Source of the DNA: Chara braunii
Taxonomy: Eukaryota > Streptophyta > Charophyceae > Charales > Characeae
Reading direction: 5' to 3'
Assembly (NCBI GenBank): GCA_003427395.1
Contig: BFEA01000355.1
Span: 810,349-861,133, forward strand
Length of the DNA stretch: 50,785 nt
The translations under genes and the position numbers were made by a program. The notes under the pieces were generated by a model, which saw only the letters and a program-made list of their open reading frames with translations, was not told the origin of the DNA and made no database searches. Below, in pieces: positions 34,311 to 45,377 of this stretch; position 1 is the stretch's first letter, and each line of letters starts with the position of its first letter.

Positions 34311-34870
34311 TTGGGACCACTACTGTGACTTATTTTCAGGGTTGCAGCCACCGTGGTCAATTATCTTAACGGTCGGAACCTCTACGACAATTTATTTCAG
34401 GTTCGGAACCGGCACCTTCACGGCAATTGTTTCAGGTTCGGCATGGGTTCGGCATCAGTTCATTCCAGGTTTGGCACTATCGTGGCATCGAATCCCTGCT
34501 CCGGTGTCCATTGCAGTTACTTATTTTCAGGGATAAGGCTCCTGCGGTGGTTAATTCTCAGGCCTGAGACCACTGCGACATTTTTTTTAGTTCAGGCTCG
34601 GAACTACCATGACGCGTTATTCCAGCATTGAGATCACTGCGGTAACTTGTTTTCAGGCCGGGATCATCATATATATTTATTTTACGTGCGGCGTCATCAT
34701 GGTGATTTATTTCGGACAGGGGACCTTGACGGTAGTTTATTCCAGGTTCGGTCCCATCACGTGTGTTATTTCAGGTTCAGTGCTATTCCGACGGATTATT
34801 GTGGGACGTTACCATCGCAGAGATTTATTTCAGGAATGTCGCTGCTACGGCGTGGGTCACACGGATCTGT
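34310..34870. repeat. ~40-bp-period minisatellite, TTATTTCAGGTTCGG type
   Basis: TTATTTCAGGTTCGG followed by a variable ACC...CACGG part recurs more than ten times with 36-45-base spacing, for example near 34,330, 34,393, 34,432, 34,462, 34,521, 34,650, 34,735, 34,765 and 34,825. Open frames through it encode YFRFG-type repeats and are not genes. Confidence 0.75.
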
Positions 34871-37800
34871 CACGTACGTATATATCATTTGCGGCGCGGC
34901 ACGGTCATGGACTCGGACAGGCATGGTCCACCGGTTTGCGGCAGGATCAGCGCTGGCATGGTTGAGCCTACTGCGACCTGGGGCGGGTGGCACGGGGTCG
35001 GTAATCGATTGGCATTGGTGCAACGCCCTGTCCCGGTACTGATCTGGCACCGTTCTACCTTGACGCATTCTCTGCTTGATACAGTATTTGGTTCCGCAGG
35101 GAAGCCCCAACTGTGTTTGAAGATAATGACGTTCTCTTGATGACGGTTGCTGGGTTTACCGCTTAGGTGCCGCTAGCTCAGCGCGGCCAGTTTTTTCCAG
35201 CTCGGTATGTTTACTTCGCGAATGAGCGTCGCACCTTGATGGGTAGGGAAGATCCGTAGCGCAGAGACGCGGTTTAATGACCTGGGCATTTGTGTTCTTA
35301 TACCTCGGGCCATAACTCGGACCTGAACCTGTTCCACAAGGTTGAATCCGGGGTACCATTGTACCCGGCTGGTTCCGTTGCCTACACTGCCCAGGGCCTC
35401 GTTTGGGAAAAAAGTTGGCGCTCCGAGTGTGGCGAGGACGGTCGCGGATATAGTTGACGAGGAGAACGGGAGACGGGGGAGGTGACATGAGTAGTGGGAG
35501 GTGTGCACGGTGTACCCGGTCCGCAACTTCGGAGGTTGTTGCATCGGGAGTCGCGCCAGGCGTGTCCAGCACTCTTGCAGCGGAACATGGGAAGTTACAG
35601 GTAGTTGGGGAGAGTACACAGCGGAGGTGTGCCAGGCGTTCGCCGCCCACAACGCAGCCTGGGTTCGAGCTCAGTTGGGGGATGGTTGCAGGGAGGAGCC
35701 TGTGTGCTAGGTGTGCACAACCCAAGCGGGCTCAACAGGTCAACAGGGGAAGGGAGATCGGAGACGGGCACAGAGCGAGTACTCAGAGATTCGCTAGCTC
35801 TCCCGCACGGCCGGTTGGTGGGCACGGGGAAAGGGGATCAGAGACGTGACGGGAGAGATATGGTGTGGGTGTGAAGGATGCGTGCGAAGTGTCCAGGGAG
35901 CGCGCGGAAGTGGAAGGCCTGGTTGGAGAAAAGGAGGGACTGTATTACGCAGCGCGCCAGGCATGCTCGGAGTACTTCTCCACCGACATCAAAGGGGGGA
36001 AGGCGTACGAGGCGGCAAAGGCTTCGTTACAGAGGCCAGTCCGGGTTTCCGGAGGAGACTGTTACGCGCCTGCAAACAAGAAGTGCTCTACTCATGCTCA
36101 CATGAGGTTTCCGGTGCTCACGGGAGGAGTATGTGGAAATAATTATTTCCTCTTTCGGCGAGATATCCAACAAGGCCATGACTGTAGCGCGGTGTACCTT
36201 TCCAAGTCTTTGTTGAAGATCCGTTCTCATGCACACAGCTCGCTGAAGACAAACGAAATCTCTACGGGTCTTTCCTCGTTCCAGCTGCTGAGCATGTCTC
36301 GATGTTCCGGCAGAAGGTCTATACTAATCAGGTGAGTAAAAGACTGGAAACGTATTTGCACAGTGGGAGTCGGCGCACCATCCTACGATTTAGCTGAAGA
36401 TTCGTACGCATTCCCTCAAGAAGTGAAGGGGGGGGGGGGCGCAGTAGACTAGTGCGCCCTCAGTCTGTGCACGAGCGCAACACACACACATTCTGTCACG
36501 CACGCCCTCACGTTCATTCGTGCGCACGCTAGGAGAAACGAACACAAAGACGATCATTGAGCACCCACCGCCTGACACTCACCGGGGCATGCTCACCGAG
36601 AGTCTTGTTTGACTCCATCGAAGATTTGAGTATGAGTGTGTGGTCATAGGGGAGTGTGTGCCGAGAAAGAGGTCATGTTGCGATAGGGAGAGAGAAATAG
36701 GGGCAGACTGGGCACGCGAGAAAGAGAGCGATAGTCAGGGGCAAGAAGGGAGAGAGAGGGAGATAGAGTGAAAGAGAGAACACTGACAACCAAAGATCAC
36801 GACAGAAACAAACAAGCTACTGTGTACCATTGACTCTTCCTGTCCGTTCGCAAATTCGTTGAAACAGACACATTCGCAGATCATTGAAGAGTTCAGACTG
36901 TGGGGAAAGGTTCGCCAGTCTGAATGAAACTGTCACACCCAGCCGAGCGGAATGCATGGGAGAGAAGACAGAAAAGTAACTCCGTTTGAACTCGGACCTA
37001 CAACCCAAGAACTCAGGGGTTGAGAGATCAAGAGGGCAACGTGAAGGGCCCTAAACGGGGTCAAAGATAGGGTTTCTGGTGCGTCTGAGGATGATCTTGC
37101 GGGCTATTTTTAACGTCGTATATATTTATTTTATTTTATTTTATTAATGCTTATTCACCCATGGAGAAGACTTTATGTGCGTTTGAAAGGCTCCCACAAG
37201 AACATCTGCAGGTACGTAGGGAGAGCAGTGCTCCGAGGAAACAGATGGCAGAGCAGTTCAAAATGCTGCATTGAAAACCTCTAATTTATGAGTTCTCTGG
37301 GAGTACATCTTTGTATTAAGCCGAAGCGTTTGTTGTTAGGCTGAGCAACCAAGCATTAAGTACAGCGTGAAACCTGTTTCAATACAACCAGCAGAAGGGA
37401 AACACAAGTGCCCAAGCGGGACATTCGAGTTGGTGTGAGGGGGGGGTGCAACTTGCTGGACTGGCAGCGTGTCGCGTTCATAATCGTCCCCCTTTCCAAG
37501 CTACGCTGCGGGATTTTCCGTCACGATTTTACAGGGTAATTCGCCATCTTCCTGATTGACGAGAACATGACGGTTTATGAGTGAAACAACAAACTCCCCT
37601 GATCTGACCAACTCTGTTTTCCCCACTCATTTTGGGAATGAGAAAAAATTGTTCAGTAAGTCAAATTGCAGAGTTTCCCGAAGCAAGAGTATTTAACTGA
37701 GTAAACCAAATTGTTAAGTTTTTTTTGACCTGTTGATGATGGGTTGAAATCTCCAAGAGAGTAAAGGCGTGGGAGGTATTTCAAAAAGGGAAACATCCCT

Positions 37801-37904
37801 GCTGGCCGCTGAGGACCTACGAAGCGGGCGCGCCGAGTGAAAGGCAGCGTCGCCCCTGGCTTCAGCGAGAGGTAGGAGCCTCTCCCCGGGTTCCCTAACA
37901 ACTT
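34871..37904 (+). mobile_element. Probable LTR of a plus-strand element (right end only defined)
   Basis: It ends in CCCTAACA at 37,900, four bases before a plus-strand primer-binding site, so this side behaves as the U5 end of a 5' LTR. The left edge is not found; the minisatellite at 34,310 may lie inside it. The open frames at 35,454-36,335 have no recognised domain and are GC-rich. A (G)13 run is at 36,428-36,440, a GAGA-rich block at 36,680-36,780 and (ATTTT)n at 37,127-37,145. No gene is supported. Confidence 0.45.
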
Positions 37905-37922
37905 TGGCGTTGTTGTCGGGGA
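37905..37922 (+). promoter_or_regulatory. Primer-binding site, tRNA-Asp type (C-to-T decayed)
   Basis: TGGCGTTGTTGTCGGGGA matches the tRNA-Asp primer site at 15 of 18 positions. All three differences are C-to-T. It follows CCCTAACA plus the spacer ACTT, the expected LTR-end/spacer layout on the plus strand. Confidence 0.65.
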
Positions 37923-39739
37923 GGGGAACTGCACTCAAGAGGCCGCGGCCTTCCCCAACCAATGGGGGTGCCCTGGCTAATTAGCCGGGAGTTAGTTAGA
38001 TTCGAATACCTTCATCGGGAACAATTTAGTCTTTATCCGTCGGGAACAATTTGGTCCTTAACAGCAACCAATTTGGTCCTAATCCGCGTAATGTCACGCA
38101 AACTTCGTCGGGAACAAAGTTCGTTCTCACGACGAGACGGACCTTTTGACACGTATCCCGAAAAATTCTAACGGTCGAATTTTGAGGAAATTAATTTTTT
38201 AATTTTTTTTTATTTATTAATTAGAAATTTTTAGTTTTCTTTTGATAAATTTTTCGGAAATTTGTTCCATTTTTGAAAGATAACTTCTTGGACCAAAGTT
38301 GTTCAGATTATTTTTCCCGTCATTTTGATACCCTGGACGGGACGAATGGAGTTAGTTAGAGGTAAAAACAACCAGTAACAGCAAAAAAAAATAAACGAAA
38401 ACAAAAAAGATTATTTATTTTCTTCAAATTTTTGTGAAAAATAGGAAAAAAAAGGGATTAAGAGAAATTAATCCGTCAAAGTTTTTGCAACTATCAAGGG
38501 GAGTTGATGGAAAAATTTAGGAACAGTACGAGTGCTGGAAGAGAGCGTGCGGTTGCGCGCAAAGCTCCAAAACCCTAGTTAGTTAAACCCTAATTAGGGA
38601 AAACCCTAGTTAGGGGAAGTTTTATCTAGGGTTTTAGGGCTGGATAACAACCTCGAGGAGCAGCTAAAAAGTCGGATCGAAATATATCAGGATTATTTTG
38701 CCATTTTTTTCTTTCTCGGCATTTTCTTATAATTAATTGAAAGAGAATACTTAAAATAACGAAAAAGAATTAATTAAAATTTGTTATATTTTGGTAAAAA
38801 TCCGCCCATTTTTTTCTTTTGGACGGTTGCGCTAGGGGCGGCTGTCCCGAACCCCATCCCAACAGAGAGAGGGAGAATGCTGTGGAAATTTTCTGAAATT
38901 TTGTGTTTATTATCGAATTAATTACAAAATAATTAACGAAAATATTTAAAAATCAATTAAAAATTCAAAACACTTTTTCGAAAATTATATCTTTTTGATA
39001 TACCCCTTCGGCGACATTTTTGAGGCCTTCGGCCGAGCCCCATCCCAATGGGGGGAGGCGAAGTGCCGCCGAAGTTTTCGAAAATTCGTAGAAATTCTCG
39101 GGGGTCCTCTTTAATCAAGCAACTTAGCATAGAGACATATATAAGGAATATAAATATATGTAAGGTAAGAAAGGGGGTATATCTTGCATAAACATAATTT
39201 TTGTAAATTAAACACAGTAAAACACAGAAAAATTTCCTAGATAGGGAAAGGGAAAGTGGAATTAGAGTGAAGAATGTACAAGTTTGATCCCTTACCCCCT
39301 TTTAGGGGTTGGGTGCAGCGGCGGGAATTTTTCCGAACTAAACTTATTTATTTGGTATTTATATAATATAAATTCAAAATAAATAGTTAGTGTGTGCCGG
39401 AAAGAGAAACGTACTTGCCGCGCTACTCTCTAGGGGAAACCTTGTATGCCCTTAGGCAATGGAGGAGAGTCAGTAGGTTTTTGTATATTAAAAGTAATTT
39501 TATTAATTTCAATTTATTAAAGTTTCTTAAAAATATAAAAATGGCTTAGAAAAATAGCCGAAAGAAGGTGACGGCCTTCTAATTTTGGTTCTTAGATAGA
39601 GGGTGACATCTGTACTCAAGAGGGGTGACCGGAGCAGCCTCAAACACCATTACCTCGAACAGAGCACACGCTTTGTATTCAAGGGAAATTGACTTTTGGG
39701 CCTGTTTGCTTTGTTTAGGGTCGAGATTCCGCCCTTTGA
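37923..39739 (+). other. AT-rich leader between primer site and coding region
   Basis: No gene is recognised. Three repeats of a GGGAACAATTTGGTCC-like motif occur at 38,017-38,075. ACCCTAGTTAG/ACCCTAATTAG motifs cluster at 38,572-38,635. Two related blocks begin at CCCCATCCCAA (38,850 and 39,039) and run into GAAATTTTCTGAAATTTT or GAAGTTTTCGAAAATTCG. Confidence 0.5.
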
Positions 39740-41764
39740 CACCTTAGGGGACTCTACTTAGGACTGGACGCGGTCAAGGAGGCCGCGCTGAGCCTCGCGA
39801 CGACGGGGACTAGTGACGCGGTTAGCAGGGCTTTACGCTATCTGAGGGATGAGGTCGCCGCCTTCCGAGCGAAGGACTCGAGCGACCCGTTGACGTTATT
39901 CCACGGACGCCCTCCACTTGATATCACGAGCGAGCTTGTGATAGCGCGAGACCGGTTTTTCCCGTACAGCGTTTCGAGTCTGCGAGCGATAATCCCTGCA
40001 TTCGTTGTAGAAACCATCTTTGGAGGAATAGGCGGAGTAGTCGAGGCATACTTAGCCTATCGGGATCTCAAGGTCCTTGCCAGAGGGTCCGGTGACCTCG
40101 ACTACCTCTATTATTCACTCGCGACCGGTGGGCCTCGTTGGGGAGACGAGAGGGTTCAACTTATACAGCTGATTCATTCGATAAACGACGAGTGGGCCCA
40201 GTCTCCGTGCATTTGGGATTGGCTGGACCGTGAGCTCCGAGCAGGCCCCGAGTACGTGACCTGCATCGGGAGGCTATACTCGGACGATTGGGGTAGCTGG
40301 TAGAGTGAGGACGTCGGACGATCTCTGATACACGGCTATCAGTAAGCGGAGTATTATCAGGCTATAGGACAGGCGCCATATCGCGTCGAGGACGAGTTCG
40401 ATGACAAGGGTTAGGAGCGAGAGGACTACGTGGACGCCTAGGAGCCGGACTGGGTCGACCCAGAGAGTGAGGTTGACGAGGAGCCGGAGGAAGATACAGT
40501 GGACGCGCACTTCCCGCGCATAGGGGTACCGATTAGGGCCTAGGCGAGGAGTGCGGCAAGGCGAGTGCGAGCTAGGCTAGCCGTGAGATTCGGCAGTAGA
40601 GTGAGAGAGTGATATAGGAGATCCTGCAGGCAGATGGTAGAGGAGATCGAGAGAGTCGACCTACCCTTTGGTGATTTCAGATGGCCTAGACCGCCCGAGA
40701 TCATAGCTCCCGACTTGGTGGAGCTTGATCTACCGGCCAGATGCGTCGCTGAGCCAGGGCTGATTGACCATTGGGGGTCGACTCGGCTGGGGCCAGACGT
40801 GCACCTATGGTCATATACGGTTCAGACCTACGAGTCTGATCCGCAGAGGTGGCAGGCGCCTGGCACGACGTCCATAGAGGTCGTAGGGCATATTTATTAC
40901 TCACGTGAGGTGAGCGGTGGCGTCTATATCCAGGGCTTGGTGCATGGGCTCTGGCGGTATGAGAGAGAGGTGAGAGGAATCCTGACAGGCGTGATAGAGA
41001 GTGCACGAGAGGGGATTGAGGATCTGTATGGGTCTGTAAGGAAGACGAGGACTATGTTTCGGATAGGAGGGTTTGTTTTTCCGACAGTCCGATTGCGCGT
41101 CAGGTCTCCGGTCTTTGTAGTGGAGCAGCTTTGGGGCTTGGGGTGCGTCGTGGAGGGATATTTCGCGGCTTTAGAGCTCGACGCACTAGCCAGAGAGCAG
41201 GCGGATCGGGAGTGGGTTGCCTACGCCCAGTTCATAGGCGGACCTCTTACTAGAGAGAGGGGGATACAACTTATTGAGTTCTTACGTACTCTAGCGCCTA
41301 CAGCAGACCCCCACTCCTTTTTCCCGGGCCAACCCTTGGAGTTCTGGCTGGCACTAGATAGGGAGGTCCAGAGACCAGTGGATAGTTTGGAGGGGGTCGG
41401 ACGACTCTTTAGCGAGACTCCTGGTGATAGGCCTGCTTCCCTCATCTCTATCTGGGAGTTGGAGGAGCATTACCAGGGGATATATCCAGATAGAGAGGAG
41501 CTCGGCTGGGACGCTGATGATCGAGATTGGGAACGCCTCAGTGACGCAGAGCCTTGGGGACATGACGAGAGACCGTGAAGAGACTTGCCAGACGCTGGGC
41601 AAGACAACCTTGGTGTCGATTTCGACAGGACAGATAGCGACGGTTGGGGGCATCTAGCTCAGGCCGAGGGACAGGAGCATATCCCCTGGGGTCGGGCTGT
41701 GGGTGCAGGCGGAGACGTAGATGTGGACGAGGGTAGGCCAGACGCGGGAGACGATGAAGGATAG
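39740..41764 (+). pseudogene. Unknown repeat-domain protein, units A and B (one frame)
   Basis: One frame is kept for 2 kb across the stops at 40,301, 40,343, 40,412, 40,439, 40,541, 40,610 and 41,576. Unit A (39,740-40,303, no ATG near its start) and unit B (ATG at 40,634; 314 codons before the first stop) are related. A has AFVVETIFGGIGGVVEAYLA where B has VFVVEQLWGLGCVVEGYFA. A has GGPRWGDERVQLIQLIHSI where B has GGPLTRERGIQLIEFLRTL. A has WDWLDRELRAG and CIGRLYSD where B has WLALDREVQRP and GVGRLFSE. Each unit ends in an acidic tail (B's reaches 41,764). The protein is rich in Trp, Tyr, Arg and Asp, with no signal peptide or clear membrane span. No family is recognised. It follows a primer-binding site by 1.8 kb, so it is probably element-encoded; a Gag-like or lineage-specific ORF is possible. 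Confidence 0.6.
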
Positions 41765-42868
41765 GGTATATCCGGGTATAGTGTAGAACGCGGAGTAGAG
41801 GGGTGTCGGATGATAGACACAAGGAGATAACTTCAGATGAGACAGGAATTGCAGTAAGCACTGATAGAGATGGCGGACTGAGAGTGACCCTTTCTTGCGG
41901 CGAGATAGGATTGGGGGGTGGGAAGAAGAGGCGTTGGACGATGTTGAGCGACAAATCAGACTCGTGACGGAGCATACCCTGGAGATACGGAAAGGCCAGA
42001 GATACGTCGAGTATACCATTTACTTCCATGGAGCTGATGGGAGAGTGCACGGCACCTACTTGACCATACTGAGCCTGAGTGGAAGAGTTGTCTGAGGAGT
42101 TAGCAACATCGTGAGATCGAGTGCGTCGAAGGGAGTAGAGTGATACAGATCGAGTGGCGAGGGGGAATGAGGAGTGATTCGAGTGCATGGTGGGCGTATG
42201 TCTTATTGCTAGATTCAAGCTCCTACAGGGCGAGGAGACTGACAAAGCCTAGGGAGACCGCGCTCGGGTACGACATACCCCTTCCTGCGCGATTGAAGGT
42301 TAGCCATAGGGTGGCGCTTGGGTACGTCGGGACGTGGATAGCTGAAGGAGTGTTTCTCTGGATGGTGGTTGTAGAAGTAAAGAAACCGGGACGTAGAAGG
42401 CGGGTGGAGCTAATAGGACATCTTATCTTTGATCGAGCGCAGGAGGTCGAAATAGGACTGACGCTGGTCGGGGTCGAAAGAAGTCTATGGAGGTACGAGG
42501 CGCTGGCCAAAACAGTACTAGAGAGGAAGGCGGGAACGTAAGGTGGAGATAGTCAACCGAGGCTGCGTATCGTGTTCGGTTCGCCAGCGCAAGATCTTCA
42601 TCCCGTACAGGGTTGGAGGTGGGCGCTTCCGCTGTTCGTGATAGACCAGGTATACGGAGGGATTAGGAGCTTAACACGAGCAGTCAGACATACGCACCTT
42701 GCCCTTCGACTGGGGTTGGCACCGAGGTTCAAGGAGATCTACTTTGTCGTCAGTCTATGGTGGAGGCGCTTTGACGACGAGGAGTTGAGAGGTCTCATAG
42801 ACGCGACGTGCTGGGTTGACTGTCTGAGACCGGTCGACTTGATTAAGTTTCTGCAACCAATATCATAA
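41765..42868 (+). pseudogene. Unknown repeat-domain protein, unit C (frameshifted)
   Basis: From 42,140 to 42,868 one frame, interrupted only by the TAA at 42,539-42,541, repeats the domain of unit B. RRVELIGHLIF and LVGVERSLWRYE match B's TSIEVVGHIYY and LVHGLWRYE. WALPLFVIDQVYGGIRSL matches VFVVEQLWGLG, and the following helix-like blocks align to the FLRTL region. It ends at a TAA (42,866) before the acidic tail. 41,895-42,095 holds a further weak match (YVEYTIYFHG...TYLTILSLSG) in another frame, so the join to unit B has frameshifts. Confidence 0.5.
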
Positions 42869-42879
42869 TAGGAGGTGGG

Positions 42880-43200
42880 TGATCGAGTGAACGAGCGAGC
42901 TAGTGAGCGAGCGAGTGAGTGAGTTAGTTAGTTGGTGAGTTGAGCGAGTGAGTGAGTGAGTGCAGGTGATCGAGTGGGTAAGAGAGTGAGTCAGCGAGTG
43001 AGTGAGCGAGTGAGTGAGAGAGCCAGATTTGCCATGCCCCGGTGAGTTAGCGACTGAGTCAACGAGTGGAAGTGGGTGATTGAGTGAGTGAGTTAGTGAG
43101 TGAGCGAGTGAGTGCAGGTGATCGAGTGGGTGAGAGAGTGAGTCAACGAGTGAGTCAATAAGTGAGTCAACGAGTGAGTGGGCGAGTGAGTGAGAGAGCC
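42880..43200. repeat. (GAGT/GAGC)n minisatellite with a ~160-bp higher-order repeat
   Basis: GAGTGAGTGAGCGAGTGAG repeats throughout. Two longer units share GTGCAGGTGATCGAGTGGGT and end in GAGAGAGCCAGAT(T/C)(T/C)GCCATGCCCCGGT (ending at 43,041 and 43,219). A Ser/His/Leu reading frame on the minus strand is a repeat translation. Confidence 0.85.
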
Positions 43201-43202
43201 AG

Positions 43203-43466
43203 ATTCGCCATGCCCCGGTTTCAAAGATTATTAGGTACTGCTGATAGTGTGGCCGTTGTTGTGCGCAAGAGAAGGAGGAGATAGACAAATAGATAGATAG
43301 AGATAGACAGATAGATAGAGATACAGACACTAGCGAAGGGGGGGTACCATAGACAGACAAACAAAGACAGATAGGCAAAGACAACTTTATAGATGCTGTG
43401 TGAATTGCCCTGGTAAGTCTAAAGATTACAAGGCACTGCTGACAGTGTTGCCGTTGTTATGCAGGT
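43203..43466 (+). repeat. Duplicated ~60-bp block with intron-like edges
   Basis: GCCATGCCCCGGTTTCAAAG plus AAGGCACTGCTGATAGTGT-like sequence at 43,208-43,263 recurs at 43,407-43,464 as TTGCCCTGGTAAGTCTAAAG and so on. The second copy has GTAAGT near its start and TGCAG at its end, so it could be a small intron 5' of the hAT gene. Between them lies an (ATAG)n tract (43,284-43,325). Confidence 0.5.
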
Positions 43467-43646
43467 TTACATCCACCACGATAAGCCCAAAGTATTGGGT
43501 GTTCTCTGAATACTGGGCATGTGGGAAGCTCTTTGCCAGACCCAGTCTGCAACCCTCTTACCTGTGCCTCCCTTTTGCTTCATTCCCCTACTAAAGGAAA
43601 CTCTTCTTCTTCTTTTTTTTCTTCTTCTGCTACTGCTGTTTGAGGC

Positions 43647-45377
43647 ATGGCTAGCCCCAACGTAGTAGGCAGCATTATGGAGGGCAGCAGGATGAAAGGA
43701 AGCAGCACGGCGGGCAGCAACAAGAAAGCGAAGAGGAAGGGGAAAGGGAAAGCTGTCTGCGCAAAACCACCGTTCGAGGCAGACTCGGAGAATATGCAGC
43801 TGAAGTTGTAGAAGACAAAGGCTGCCTATAGATGGGTCATGCGAGGACAAGAGGCGGAGCCGAAGGGGTTTGGGCAATATTGACACAAGTGCAAGTTGTG
43901 TGGGAAGTTGTGGACAGCATCTTACACTCGAGTGCTTCGCCATTTCACACAGACGAGGGAGGTTTGCCCTGCACGTACGAGCGAAATTTACACATGCTGG
44001 CAAGCATGGGGGCTAAGATAGACGACCCCAAGACGAACAAGATTATTCAATTGTATAGAAGAGAACACAGCATCGCGGATGGTGCAGACCCTCGCCAGAT
44101 AACGGAGGAGGAGGAGGATGGGAAAGACTGTTTAGCCCCATTCATGGGGCCGCCGACCGTTGCAGGGAGGGAACCGGTGCCCTGTCAAGAAGATGCGAGC
44201 GATAGTGGAGAGTTAGTGGAGGGACAGCCCCAAGGTGGTCCAGGGGCTTCGGGGGAGGCTTTCGTGTCCAGGCGACCATCAAGGAGGCTGCATTCAACTT
44301 CAATTAACAGGTGGACAGAGAACAACTCCCAACAACGCTGGACATCGCTTGGGCGGAACACCTGTTTGAGCACGGTGCGCCATTCAACTACGTGACAGGA
44401 GAGAAGACGCAGGAGCTGCACAACTTGTACTTGGAGCTGGGGGAGAAGAGGCAGAGAGTGTCAATGACGAAGATGTTGACACTGCGGACCATTGCACTTG
44501 ACATTGTTTACGAGTGTCAGGGGAGTGGATGCGGCCATTTATAGAGGGATGAGACATCACCGGCTGCACCTTGCTTACTTACGGTTGCACGGATCGCAAA
44601 TTCCGCCCTGTGATGAACTTCATTGCTGCTTCAGAGTCCGTCGCGGTTCTGTTGAAGATGGTGCACATGTCGAAGAGGAAGAAGACAACAACCGCACTGG
44701 CTAAACTTTGGGAGCGGGTTATCCATGAGATTGGAGTGCACCGCGTAAACGCATTATTCACTGACAAAGCCGAGGTCAACAAGCAGGCAGCAAGACTCCT
44801 AAGGCGGCGAGTGGACCACAACATCTCACGGATACCATGGGTGTCTTGTGCAACCTATTGCCTCAACCTACTCCTCAAAGGCATTTGTGAGGAACCTTGG
44901 GTTGATGATCTGCGGAAGAGGGCGAAGACGGTAGTGAAGTATATCAAGAATCACCACTTCACCATGCATATATATCGCGAGTTCTCAGAGTTGGACTCTG
45001 AAAGGGTGCTTATTATGCCCACTGACGTGCGCTTCGCCTCCGTCTACATGATGTTGAACAGGTTGTTAGACAAGAAGAGGGTGTTGCAGGATATGATGAA
45101 GGAAGGTTGGCAGGAGGTGAGATGGAGCACCAAGAAGTTGTGAGAGAAGGCAGCCGCTGCGTTTCTCAGCATCCGGTCCGAAGAGTGGTGGCAGGTCATG
45201 CCAAGAGCGGTGGGTGTCATGCATCCTGTCTTTGAACTGCTGACGAAGATGGACTGCAGCGGGACAGCACCGTATCAGTTGTAGGGGGTTGAGGAGGCGT
45301 TGATCAAGCGCTTGAACACCATGCATGGCTTGACCGCGGAACAACAAAACTCCATTGCGAAGAAAGTGAAGGAACGG
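43647..45377 (+). pseudogene. hAT transposase, N-terminal part: BED finger and DUF659-type core
   Basis: From an ATG at 43,647 the frame gives a Lys/Gly/Ser-rich start, then a BED-like finger HKCKLCGK...RVLRHF...C near 43,884-43,965. Stops are at 43,809 (TAG) and 43,881 (TGA), both where Trp is likely. After frameshifts come DIAWAEHLFEHGAPFNYV (from 44,340) and the DUF659-like core in 44,571-45,143. The core shows GCTDRKFRPVMNFIAA, MSKRKKTTTALAKLWE, NKQAARLLRRR, PWVSCATYCLNLLLK and MPTDVRFASVYMML. The same frame passes TGA (45,141) and TAG (45,282) and ends in EQQNSIAKKVKER, cut off by the LTR start at 45,378. The dimerisation end is missing, so it is inactive. Confidence 0.85.

Noticed and set aside
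34072-35140. Overlapping frames of 104-154 codons
   Set aside because: They cover the 40-bp minisatellite or have no motifs, and they are not conserved as a unit.
41538-42245. 235-codon minus-strand frame
   Set aside because: It is antisense to the repeat-domain units, whose plus-strand similarity to each other is much clearer.
42863-43384. 173-codon Ser/His/Leu frame on the minus strand
   Set aside because: It is produced by the GAGT repeat.
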